Origin: Monocercomonoides exilis
Lineage: Eukaryota; Preaxostyla; Oxymonadida; Polymastigidae
DNA length: 64,000 bases
Reading direction: 5' to 3'
Assembly (NCBI GenBank): GCA_001643675.2
Contig: LSRY02000031.1
Location: forward strand, 1,135,393 to 1,199,392
Part shown: piece by piece, positions 26,401 to 36,308 of the stretch
Layout: each line of letters begins with the position of its first letter
Numbering within the stretch: the first letter of the stretch is position 1
Notes under the pieces: generated by a model
What the model saw: the letters and a program-made list of their open reading frames with translations, nothing else
Told to the model about the DNA's origin: nothing
Database searches by the model: none
Position numbers and translations under genes: made by a program

Positions 26401-27278
26401 TCTTTCTCGGTCCTCCCATCGATTCGTATCGTGGGCAACTCCTTCATCGCATTGCACTCATTGTAAATAAGCGAGCGGCTGACTGGATCATGTATCTCTA
26501 TGTGCGGTATTTCAGCACCGGAAGATGATATTTCTCTAACAGTGCGCTGTTGGATAGAAGAAGGAGAAGGAGGAGAGGGAGAAGAAGAAGAAGAAGAGGA
26601 AGGAAATAGTAAGTGAGGCTGTGCCTGGCTTGATGGCTCCTTTGAACTATTCATATGCTTTTGATCCAAACTGCTTGCTTTTGCAGAAGATCTTTGAGGT
26701 GAACAGCTGCTCGTTGGGGATAAACTTTCACCAAAATGACGTGTACGTTCTGAACCAATCAAACCAATCCAATCCAAGCTCACACGATCGAGCGATCTGT
26801 AAAGAAGTGCTTCTGAATCTGGCTGAGAATATCCACCAAATATGCTTGGATGCGGCTCTATTTTAGTGTATGCTGATGAAGATATTTTTTCATCCAACAT
26901 TATATTATCATTCATATCTTCGTTTGCATCAGAAGCATCATGCTCAATTTGTTTTGACGAATTATCTTTCTTTGCAGTTGTTTCAAGAGAAGATCTATTC
27001 ACTTTTTTGTTGGAGTATTTACTATCTTGCTTCATTTCATCCATCTTTTCTTGATCCCCATTTTTAAATCCAAGATGAATAATAACGCCATCTGATACTT
27101 TATTAGATGCAAGAGTGCCATTTGAAAGCACCTTTCCGTTGAAGATCAATGTTTGCTTGTTTTCTGGAACAGAAATCTTAAAAGCAATCTTTTCTTTAAG
27201 TTGTTCAACTGTTTCCTTCTCTTCACATTCAATTGCACAAATATTTGAACCATATGAATAACGAACTGAGATCTTCAT
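23415..27278 (-). CDS. ubiquitin-like-domain protein with long poly-Ser regions
   Basis: 1287 aa, no intron visible. Residues 1-75 are a ubiquitin-like fold: MKISVRYSYGSNICAIECEE, then VEQLKEKIAFKISVPENKQ and LIFNGKVLSNGTLASNK, the beta-hairpin, helix and LIFxGK pattern of ubiquilin, Dsk2 and BAG-type proteins. There is no C-terminal Gly-Gly at the end of the domain, so it is an integral domain and not a conjugated modifier. The rest is Ser-, Asn-, Pro- and Glu-rich with runs of more than 15 serines and acidic blocks. Two islands look non-repetitive: NQQIGHLRMPGLSKNFKF and QEYREAMETLKKLMIP. The C terminus is a basic/acidic helix (ATKAAREEQRRNEDN). I see no UBA or STI1 domain, so a ubiquilin role cannot be claimed. 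It is head-to-head with the PDK1-like gene. Confidence 0.8.
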   Translation of the reverse strand: MKISVRYSYGSNICAIECEEKETVEQLKEKIAFKISVPENKQTLIFNGKVLSNGTLASNKVSDGVIIHLGFKNGDQEKMDEMKQDSKYSNKKVNRSSLETTAKKDNSSKQIEHDASDANEDMNDNIMLDEKISSSAYTKIEPHPSIFGGYSQPDSEALLYRSLDRVSLDWIGLIGSERTRHFGESLSPTSSCSPQRSSAKASSLDQKHMNSSKEPSSQAQPHLLFPSSSSSSSPSPPSPSSIQQRTVREISSSGAEIPHIEIHDPVSRSLIYNECNAMKELPTIRIDGRTEKELSAKKNREKKENKENKENEENEEKKEYFEGKEKKEEKRDPTQPESTIENEAKAKSMANNGANSEREQKLLSDCSSSSPPSSSSSSSSSDNYKQTNQSISTSSSSSSSISEKPENSVKKGKRSKKNKKSKNKSEQGKNTQTQQQNKGNSSSSSSSSSSNISASQAFRMALERLAAVTARSSLNQSSSNSNSSSTNSSHPSSNSSSISSPLSALFSAAISTKTSSSDNSSPVDNDDASNSSKSFISSSSSSSFPSSSAQPNNIHQPYSTRLLSSSSPLPSSSSSSSSSSSISSISSSSSELSNQSSKQPSYSYSECNSNNSTKESINSINTMNQTNLGNPTNPIKSSNSSCSSCSSNSSNSSNSSQTTETQPKPIKFTFPPPFSNQQIGHLRMPGLSKNFKFSIKGITYYPPNSNPPCPRVAYPNVPPPPSSDSSSNSSSSSTTTTDSNSNSSSSSSSSPSPSSSLPSSKPSSSSSSNPSSSSSSSSPSSSSHPSSSFPSFFPCYVPSFSSPIFDPSKIPFVPSSISFSHNSIPLPDTPPPPSPSSTPPPLSSPSPSSPSPSSLNSSFSSSLASIIADEEEEEEEEGEGEGEGEEEGEEDFEEEINEYYYNYVCKDDDDDIKVEDIFRTNFGMNSNNSHIPSFSSLSPSFSPPHQNYSFIFPSSHIPPPPPPPPPSSSSNPSSSISSSSTTATASSRSSNSFSSNSSNSSSTSSSSSSSSSSSSSSSSSSSSLSSSSNSSSSSSSQTQNSDEYAGFPQEYREAMETLKKLMIPKDSSSSSSSSHSSSHSSSSSSSSSSSSSSSSSDNDDDSESNDSNINIYGDIDTSNGYYQSDFPDFLRFPMYSSRSYDHDNYNNINNNNYRLSGVSSGKCRNVMNKCDGSTNSAISSSNDSSNSSSDNITDNSSSSINSSSLPPPPPPSSSSSDKSNSSSNSSDKNLNQQNRSIEYKRNLLLLQHFLLSATKAAREEQRRNEDNSDKDKLEEEEGKEEKEEKKE

Positions 27279-27396
27279 TTGGAAAGAAAAATATCACTTT
27301 GAACACAAATTTGCAAATTGATCAAAAAATACAAACAAAGGTTATTGACTTTTATTCATTGAAAATTCACAAGAACCTTGCAAATTATATTGTCGC
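27279..27396. promoter_or_regulatory. 118-bp divergent promoter region
   Basis: The start codons of the ubiquitin-like gene (-) and the PDK1-like gene (+) are 118 bp apart, so a shared bidirectional promoter is likely. AT-rich, no motif recognised. If the PDK1 start is a later ATG (for instance MENEQKTP near 27461), the region is longer. Confidence 0.35.
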
Positions 27397-30300
27397 ATGT
27401 TGAACAATGGTGGAATGATGATTGGAAAAACTTTTATACATTATTCGAAAATTTCCAAAATGGAAAATGAACAAAAAACGCCTCAATCGCTGTGTAAGCT
27501 GTCTAAAGCAGCGATATCTGAAGCACATCTTCATTCATTTAACAACAAGATGACGCTCAGCGATTTTGAGGAAGGCTTAGAAATTGGAAGTGGTTCATAT
27601 GCAAATGTTTGAAAATAATTGATTTGTGATTTTCATGAAATTCATAACTTTATGATTTCATAATTTTTGTATTTAATTTTATTCAAGGTGAAAGTTGTGT
27701 CAAATAAGGCTGATGGAAATACATATGCTCTTAAAGTATTCAACAAATACAAAATAAAAAAATTGAACAAACTTCCAACAATTGAAACTGAATTTAACAT
27801 AATGAATCGACTTTATCATCCAAACATAATAAAACTTTATGCTACATTTGAAGATAAGAGAACTATTTGTTTGTTATCCTTTAAAGCTAAAAATATATCA
27901 CAATTCTTTTTTAAGCGCTTTTACTTGAACTAGGACTTGATAACTTGCTATCACTTTATTCTGAAGAATTTTTCGTATGAATGTTATGATTTGATAATTA
28001 TTTTATTGATTGCTGTTTTACATCACAGGATCACATAACTTATGATATTATTCAATTTTGTGCTGCAGAAATTCTTCTTGCAATCGAACACTTGCACAAC
28101 GAAGGGTTATTTTTCTTTTATTTAAATTGGAAATCGATGATTGTAATTCTTTTCTTATTTGTAGAATACTGCACCGAGATTTGAAGCCAGAAAATGTAAT
28201 TATTGGAATGAACGGCCATTTGAAACTCACTGATTTCGGTACAGCCAAGGACATCCGAGCAGAGCGGCAGCGAGTGTTGGCAGAAGCAGAAGCAGAAGCA
28301 AAGCAACAAAACAAAGATAGCCAAGGGAACAACTCTGATCCACACAAGAATTCATCATCATCGTCCACCACTCTTCAATCCCCACTTTCTTCTTCCTCCT
28401 CCTCCCGCCGTTCAGTCCGCATCGCCGCCACATACGTCGGCTCTCCACATTATATATCACCAGAGGTGCTTCTGTCAAAGGGGGCAACAGAAGCGTCAGA
28501 CATGTGGGGGTTTGGCTGTGTGCTGTTTTTTCTGTGTGCAGGAGAGCCTCCGTTTGAAGGGGAAAGCGATTGGGATGTACAGAAGGCGATTGTGGAAGGG
28601 ACGGTGATATTCCCAGAGGAGGTGGAGAGGTGGAGAGAGAGGTGGAAGGAGTGGGCAAGAGAAGAGAGGGAGAGGGAGAGGGAGAAAGAGAAGGAGAAGG
28701 AGGAGAAGAAAAAGGAGGAGGAAAAAGAAGAAAAAGAGAAAGAAAAAGAGAAGAATGGATCTTTGACTGAAGAAGAAAAAGAAGATTGCAATTCACAAAC
28801 TGAAATCAACAGTAACAACTCTATAACAGAAGATTCTGAAGAGCCTATAAATAAATCTGTAAATGCTCCTTCAACTTCTTCTTCCTCTTCCTCTCATCCA
28901 ACTCTTATCCCTCCCTTCCCCCCATCCCCTCCTTCTCCTTCTCCTTCCACTTTATTCTTCACTCCAGCTGCAGCTCACCTCATTTCTTGCCTTCTTTCTG
29001 TTGACCAAACAAAGCGATATTCAGTCAAAGAAGCGAAAAAACATCCGTTTTTCAATGGAATTGACTGGGAAACGCTGTCTTTTTCGCCTTCTCCTCTGCA
29101 GAATTTAGTGGAGAAGATAAGAAACGAAGGATTTTGGGGAGAAAGAGAAGAGGAGGAAGGGGAAGGGGAAGCGGGAGGAGGAGGAGGAGGAGGAGGAGGA
29201 GGTGTGATTAAAGAATGGATTGTGGGGAAGAATGAAATAAATGATAATAATCCATTGAACGAAGAGGGGTTGGTGAATGAAAGAAAAGGAGATATTAATA
29301 CAGCAATGAAAGAGAACGAGATGAAAGACGGATTGAATGGGATGCATGACAAAGAAAAAGGACGTTCATCATCATCTTCTTCTTCTTCTTCATCACCTGC
29401 TTCTTCCTCTTCCTCTGCTTCTTCTTTCTCAAATTTGAACGCAGCAAATAATTCCATCACCTCCAAAGATAATGTTGACACTCAAAATTCTTCAATTTCA
29501 TCATCATCATCATCATCATCATCTTCATCATCTTCTTCTTTCACACCCTCAAACACCTCTCAAACACCTCATTCTTCATTCATACCTTCAATTTTGCTTA
29601 CACCCACTGCACATCCTAATGATATAACACCATCAACCACATCCACATCCACATCAATTTCTTCTTCTTCTTGTCATCCTCTTCCTCCTTCCTCTTCCTC
29701 TTCTTCTTTCTCCTCTCTCTCTTCTCTTTCTTCTTCTTCTTCTTCTTCTTCTTCTTCTTCTTCTTCTTCTTCTTTCTCTTCCACTTCTTCATCTGCTCAA
29801 TCGCAACCACCAAAACTCCGCACATTTCACTTCTATCCCCATCGTCGCCAACAACCACACGCAACTTCATTCTCTTCTTCTTCAAATTCTTCTTCTTCTT
29901 CTTCCTCTTCTTCTTCGTCTTCTTCCTCTTCTTCCTCTGCTTTGTCTTCTCTCTCCTCCATCAACAGCTCTTCTCAGCCTCATCCAACAATGCCTAAAAC
30001 TTCAGGTTTTGTGAATCCATCTTCTTCAACTTCTTCTTCTTCTTCTTCTCATTCACTTCAATCTCCTCTTCCTCCTTCCTCTTCCTCTTCTTTTGCTTCA
30101 TGTCACAGCAATCTTTCGTCCATCCCTTCTTCCATTCCTCTCCCAACAATTCACTTCTTCTCACCTTCCACATCACCCACTTCCCCTTCTCATAATTCTT
30201 CTTCTTCTTCTTCTTCTTCTTCTTCTTCTTCCTCCTCCTCCTCCTCCTCCTCCTCCTCCTCTTTCTCCTTCCCTTTCTCTCCCACCTCTTCTCCCAACAC

Positions 30301-31693
30301 ATCTCCTTCTATTTCTCCCTCCACCACTCCTCCAACAGTCCCTCTTTCTCATTCAATTCCTCATTCATTCCCTTTCACCCAGCCTTCTTCGCCAACCGCC
30401 TCTTCTCCTTCTCCCTCTCCTTCTCTCGCCTTCTCCAACCTCAGACGCTCAGCTTCTTACAGCAATTCATCATCATCATCATCTTCTTCTTCAACATCTT
30501 CTTCTTCTCCTTCTTCTTCCTCTTCCTTTTCTTCGTCATCTCCTTCTTCATCCTTCTCTTCCCCTTCCCCTTCCTCTTCCTTTTCTAACCCTCGCCATTC
30601 TGCCCCTTCCAGAAACAGTCCTTTTCCTCAGCCTCAATTCGTCGCCCTTTCAAAGCCCAAAGCATCAAAATCACTTCAACAAATACACTTTGCTTCATCT
30701 GGCTCTTCTTCATACACATCTTCTTCATCATCCTCATCTTCTTTTCCTTCTTCTTCCAATTCATCTTCGTCATCATCATCATCTTCTTCATCTTCCTCCT
30801 CTTCCTCTTTTTCTCCTTCACTAGTGCCAATTTCTTCCTCTTCCTCTTCCTGTTCCTCTTACACATCTTCTTCTTCTTCTTCTTCTTCTTCTTCTTCTTC
30901 TTCTTCTTCTGGCCTTCTCACTTCTCCATTCAAACACCGTTCAATTTCTCCTTCATCTCCCACCCCTTCCAAACCAGGTGGTAATATTTCTTCATCTTTT
31001 TCTTCCTCTTCCTCTTCTTCCTCCTTTTCATCATCATCATCTTCTTCTTCTTCTTCATCTTCTTCTCCTTCGCCGACAACTTCTCCTTCTCTGAGCACAC
31101 AGGCTAATTCATTTGTTGCACTTTCTTCTCCTTCGCTGGTGCCAAATTCTTCTGCTTCAGTAATTTCTTCTTCTTCTTCTCCTCCTTCGACTTCTCCTTC
31201 ATTAGTCCCAAATTTCACTTCCTCTTCTTCCTCTTCTTCCTCTTCTTCCTCTTCTTCCTCCTCCTCTTCTTCTTTAAATCCAATCCCTCCTTCCCTCTCA
31301 TCCCTCAACCAGCATTCCTCTCTCTTGGCCTCTCCCTTCCAAGCACAGCCAGTCAGAAAGCGCACTTCTTCTGTCTCTGTCATTTCTTGCTATTCTTCTC
31401 AAACGGGACACCACAATTCAGCGATTGCGCATCAAGGAGAGATTGAAATAGGACAGAAGGAGGAGAAAGAGAAAGAGAAAGAGAAAGAGAAGGAACAGAG
31501 AAGAATGACGAATGAAGCAGAAACGGAGGAAGGAAGTGAAAGAGACAAAGGGTTTGAGTTGCCTAGCGGAGGAAGTGGAAGTGGAAGTGGAAGTGAAGGA
31601 GGGAAGAAGGATGAGCAGAAGGAGAAAGGAGACGAAGAAAGCTTCGATAAGATGAAAGCTGCTCTTTCGAGAAGAAGAAACACGAATTGCTGA
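27397..31693 (+). CDS. PDPK1: PDK1-like AGC protein kinase with poly-Ser tail
   Basis: Phosphoinositide-dependent kinase-1 type, the master kinase that phosphorylates the activation loop of other AGC kinases. Five exons in phase: 27397-27606, 27688-27868, 27916-27974, 28029-28105 and 28165-31693, about 1351 aa. Motifs: GSGSYANV glycine loop, YALKVF (Lys86), AAEILLAIEHLHNEG, HRDLKPENVII (179-), LTDFGTAK (Asp199), then an insert and YVGSPHYISPEVLLSKG. DFGTAK and the order of motifs match PDK1. The lobe ends KRYSVKEAKKHPFFNGIDWE; an acidic/lysine-rich insert splits the C-lobe. No PH domain is recognised; beyond about residue 430 the chain is mostly Ser runs with Pro, ending in a charged helix (FDKMKAALSRRR). 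Exon 3 (LLLELGLDNLLSLYSEEFF) is the least conserved part. The first ATG is used; later ones in frame are possible. Confidence 0.87.
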
Positions 31694-31930
31694 AGAAAAA
31701 TGAGATTTTGAATTTTGAATTTTTTCATTTATTTTTATTTCTTGTGTGTTGTTTGAAGTGGAAGGAAGATATCAGTTTTTGAGAACTTTTTTTCCGTTTG
31801 AAAGATTTTATCCTCTTCAGATTTTTCTTTCATATGCATCAGCAAATAATCTGACCCATTTCAACCACTCCGTTTTTATATTTCTCCGTTTCATTCATAT
31901 TTCCTGACAACTGTGTTATTTTCCCTATAA
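31694..31930. other. short intergenic region
   Basis: AT-rich spacer after the PDK1-like gene. No feature seen. Confidence 0.4.
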
Positions 31931-32909
31931 ACAATGCTTATTTTCCTGTTATTCAGCCAACCCTTCTTTGATGCCATTTCCTTTATCAGAGCTGTTGCCG
32001 TTCCTCATCTTCTTAATGTTCATGCAATTGGGCTGATGACAATTGCTTCATCATTGCCATCGAACACGTTAAGAGCACATTTTTTGTCTTTCCATCTTCA
32101 TCCTCCTCATCCACTTCTATTCCACTGCGCTGTATTTCTCTTGCTGCTCCGGCTGTTTGTGTGTAGTCCTGAGAAGGAGTCGAATGGATTCTTATCAGTC
32201 CTGCCACTGAAGGAACTCCAGCACACGCCCTTCAAACTGAAGAAGACATCATCAACAGATCGAGCAGATGAAAGATCAATCGAAGCACGCTCACCACATC
32301 TGCTGCTCCAACTGCAAAAGAATATGCTCCCCCACAAACTCGATGCCCATTTTTCTTTGTTCATTTTGTTCATTCAGAAAGCAGCAGAAGAGAAAAATTC
32401 GGAGGAGAGGAATCGTCTCTCAACGATGTAACATTTCAAATCCAACTCATCATGGCACGATGTGATATAATTCTCCAAATGATTCAATCTCTTTCAATGA
32501 TGAAGAATGAAGATCGAATGATGAGCAGTTGCCTTGGCCAAAACATTCTGCAAATGGAATTGATGTCCAATGGTACACTCGCATTGCGATGTTCCAGAAA
32601 GGTTGATAACAGAAAGAAATGGAAAAATAAATACTCATTTTCTGAAGACTGATCCAGACTTTTCTGTTCTTTTCAGCTGAAAACAAAATGACAAAGGAGG
32701 AGAGAGAGAGGAGTTTGGCTCTGAGAGAAGCGAGCGAAACAGAAGAAGGGAAGATAAGGAGGAGGGGGGTGGGGGAATGTGTTCATCGATCCAACAGCGC
32801 AATAAAACAAACAGAGAGACAGAAAATGTCACTTCCTCCAAACATATGGAATATGGGTTCTTCCACATTTCCCTTCTGCTCTCATTTTCAATCAACATTT
32901 GATGTCTAA
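31931..32909 (+). CDS. partly resolved multi-exon gene with paired CxxC motifs
   Basis: I do not recognise the family. The best-supported part is 32257-32909. An exon from 32257 reads IEQMKDQSKHAHHICC and continues through CSNC and CSFC, two CxxC pairs about 18 residues apart, a possible zinc ribbon. It then splices in phase to DEQLPWPKHSANGIDVQWYT and again (GTTGAT...TTTTCAG) to a charged helix KEERERSLALREASE, with a stop at 32909. Upstream, a frame near 32015-32155 reads DDNCFIIAIEHVKSTFFVFP, a Ser run and PLRCISLAAPA, and its GTTTGT donor is in phase with the 32257 exon. I could not find a start: a TAA precedes this frame with no acceptor. Either an exon was missed, the sequence has an error, or the gene is decayed. 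Confidence 0.4.
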
Positions 32910-33351
32910 TCCATTCATTCTAATCTGAGAGACAATTCTTTTTGATTCCTTTTGCTTGTGAAAGGTGTCTCAAAGAGCTCTGCTCAAAGCATGTGCCTAT
33001 TCCACATGGGATGTTTGTGATGTTAGTTTGATTTTTTTTAGGGAAGCCTTCTTTGGCTGTCTCATGGACTTCATTTGGTGGAAAGCACAAGTCATTCATC
33101 AAACAAAACCATCACATTGACATTCATTTCGTTTTGTAATTTCTCATTTTGAGTTCTCTCTTTGAAGATTTCTTGTCTTTCACATCTTCAGAATTGAATT
33201 GTTATCTTTTGGTTTCAAAACAATCTCTTTCGTCTTCATGTCGAAATTGAAGGACACTTTTTTTATAGTGCTTTCGTTCTCATGAAAACGTTTGTGAAAT
33301 AAGTGAAATGTTTGTTTTGATGAATAATTTTGCATTTATTGTTGTTTTCAT

Positions 33352-33390
<39 letters not shown>

Positions 33391-33655
33391 AATATTTGAA
33401 TTTGTCAATAAGATTTATTTTTTGACAACACATTTCACATTCTTTTTTTATTGTTATCATTTTTTGTGTCAGATCAAGAATTCCAAAATAAGAGAGTTCG
33501 TTTTGAAGAAAAGAAACATACCTTGTGCATATCTGCATTTCATAATTGGAGACTTTTGTTTACAATTTCGTTTGAGGAAGAAGCAGTTATTCTGAGATTC
33601 AGCACCAAATAAAGAGTTCACATTTGCGATTAAAGCAGAACAAATAACGAACGAA
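32910..33655. other. intergenic region with A tract
   Basis: No gene recognised. An A tract of about 36 lies at 33353-33388. Confidence 0.45.
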
Positions 33656-35122
33656 ATGAATATCTCTGTGATTGGCAATGAAGTTGATGAATTGCAAGAG
33701 CCAACCCCAACCGAAAAGTTTTTGAGTCTGTGCATTGTTTTTTTATCGTAATATTACTCAACTGCATGCTTTTTTTTTTTCAAATGATTCTTGAAGAAAT
33801 GTTTTGTGAGCTGGAGCATTGCACAGAAATTGAACAGAAACGGATAATCGAAGAGATGAATAAAATTGTTTATGAAATGAATGAAGAGGAATTCAAGTCT
33901 GTTTTCACGAAAGAACTGTTTTACAAAATGAACAAAATGATTGAAGATAAGAAACTGTCAATGGGAAATGTGCTTTTATTATTGAAGCATGTTGGATATT
34001 ACAAAGTTCTAAAAAATACATGGAAACGCAGCTTTGAAAAATCTTCGTTGTGCCAAAGATTCGAACAGATGATAATTGCGGAGAGCAAAAAAATGGATGA
34101 AAAGGATGAAAAACTTCTTGTCGATCTTTGTGAATGCTATCTTTTGTTATACAACGGAGTTCCATCTTTGGATTTGATTTTACTGTGTATTCCTAACCTT
34201 CTTAAAGTTGCATTGAAGAAGGCAGAAGACGAGGATACCCAAAAGGAAGTGGAAATGGCTTTACTATGTTTGAGTCGCATTGATGATGGAATTGTATGAG
34301 AATTTCTATTTCCTTTTTGATATTGTTGAATTGCATTTTCCTCCTTTTTAAAAAAAGGTTATAAGACCAAAATTGTATTTGAATGAAATCAAAGCTATCA
34401 TCAAATATCACCAAGAACACAGAAATCTGACACGACTCGCCTATCAGTCTGCTTGGCGTTTTTTGTTTTATCGATTTTTCAACGACAAAAGCTTGGAAAA
34501 AGTGATTACAAATGAACTACGTTTTGCAAGAGAAGCAACAAGAGAATTGGAAGAACTGACAGCACGTATGAATTGGAAGAGAAAAGAAGAGGAAGGAAAA
34601 AAAGAAAAGGAAAAAGTGTTTATAATAATGAGGTGTCTCAAAACAATAACGTCTTATTTTCACTCATTCAAATTGTGGAATGAAGAATCTATAGGGCTAA
34701 TTAGCATCATTGCAGATATATTTCGGGCAGCAAAAGACAATTACGGAGAAATATGCTCCTTGTGTATTGAATCCTTTCAATATGCTACAACAAACAAAAC
34801 TGTCAAAGTTGATGACTTGCTGAAAGGCAGAGCAGTTAAAGCGGTTTTGGAGGAGATGCAGAGGCCAACATTGAATGACGAAATGGTATTTCAATGCTTT
34901 ATATTTTTTTTCGTATTATCAAGACGACTGAATGAAGAAGAGAATGAAGCAAATGGAAAAGAGGCAAAAAGAAAAGAGGCAAAAAAGGAGATATATGAAA
35001 AGATGGAAGAGGATGGATACGAAGATGTGGTAACAAGCTTTCACGAAAGACTGGATTATCTGAACAGAGAATTTTTTGAAGAGTTATCGTTGATTATTTC
35101 CGATTATTTTGTGAATGTTTGA
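33656..35122 (+). CDS. all-helical hypothetical protein (oxymonad-type family)
   Basis: Three exons in phase: 33656-33725, 33797-34293 and 34358-35122, 443 aa. No enzyme motif, signal peptide or membrane segment. The chain is a series of amphipathic helices with a pattern suggestive of armadillo/HEAT-like repeats: LVDLCECYLLLYNGVPS, IPNLLKVALKKAEDEDTQKE, YLNEIKAIIKYHQEHRNLTR, SAWRFLFYRFFNDKSLE, LKTITSYFHSFKLWNEESI. I recall a multi-copy family with the same segments (CECYLLL, TQKEVEMALL, YLNEIK.II.YHQEH, DDLLKG) from Monocercomonoides proteomes; function unknown and recollection not checked. A Lys/Glu-rich insert near residue 380 is probably disordered. The first exon was chosen because its A|GTCTGT donor joins in phase to KMFCELEHC. 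Confidence 0.72.
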
Positions 35123-36308
35123 AGAAATGAAATGTTTCAAATTTTGTTTTTTCACAATATCAATTTTTCTTTTGGGAGTTGTTTCCTTCACCAGCAAACG
35201 GTTGTTTGCAGCCTTATTCAATTGTAATTTTTATTGGATTGACTGATAAATTGTCAGCCAACGATGTAAATGTTTGAGGAAATGAGAGATTTTATTTATT
35301 CCAAACTCAAAAATATTTGTTTTTCTTTTCTTTTCGTTATCTCACAAAAGAGAAAACAAACAGTCATTCGAAGCCTTTTTTTTTAAATCTTTTTTGAAGA
35401 TTTTTTGAAGATTTTTTTTGAAGATTTTTGCACCTTTTCAAAATGAAATGAAGCTAAAAGAAGAATAACATATAACTGTTCGATTATCGTTTCTCTTCAC
35501 AAATCTCTTCCCCACATCAAATGCACTATTTATCACAAGCATAGCGATTTCTTCATTATCCTGCACTCTGCTTCTCGTTCAACATCTTTAAATAGCTTCT
35601 TTCATTCGTTCATTCAATTCATTTTGTAATATTTTGCATTGTCTTCTTTTGATGTTCGACATGTTGCATTGGTTTATTCATAAAGAACGGGCCAAAAATT
35701 TGATAAAAGAAGGAAAAAAAGAGTCGTCTCGGGTTCAAACAGATGACATGCAATTCAAAAAATTATTGTGAAGATATTTGTTCCAATCAGCTCGAACTTC
35801 TGATTAATCTTTCACGTAGATTTTTTTGCATTTTGCGTGCATCGCATTATTAACAAAACGAACGATAAAGATAGCAATTTTTAATGAGCATAATTTATAA
35901 AGATATTTAAAAAACCTCTAAAGAAGCCATATTCAATTCTTTTTTTGATTCAAAAATTTATCATCAAATGTTTTATGAAAATTTCGGAAGAGATTTCGTG
36001 AACATTTGATAAAAATGAAGCTTGATGCAGACCCGTTCAGTTGTTTCAAATTTTTGAATTGACAGAGATGGATAAAAAAATAAGACTAATTTTTTTCTCA
36101 TGCTAACATGTGAAAAGTTCAAAAACAAATTTCGAAAAACAATGATTAGCATTTTTTGAATTAATTCCATATGTCAATTTTTTATAATTATAATTGTTTA
36201 TTAATTGTCTTTTTTTTTTTTTTTTTTTTTTCAATATTAATTTCTTTTATTTTGTAATGACATAATTGATCGATTCTTTTTAAAAAACTCACAAAAACCC
36301 ATCTTATT
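35123..36308. other. intergenic region upstream of the giant surface-protein gene
   Basis: About 1.2 kb of AT-rich DNA with a T tract at 36211-36230. It holds the promoter of the gene that starts at 36309. No gene is recognised on either strand. Confidence 0.5.

Noticed and set aside
28227-31383. Minus-strand Glu-rich and Leu-rich frames across the PDK1-like gene
   Set aside because: They are complements of TCN serine runs. No domain is present, and the kinase frame on the plus strand explains the sequence.
31934-32431. 165-codon plus-strand frame starting at 31934
   Set aside because: It is open but its peptide is unlike a domain, and two other frames in the same stretch look more protein-like and join by in-phase splice sites to the CxxC exon. 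Kept only as part of an unresolved gene.
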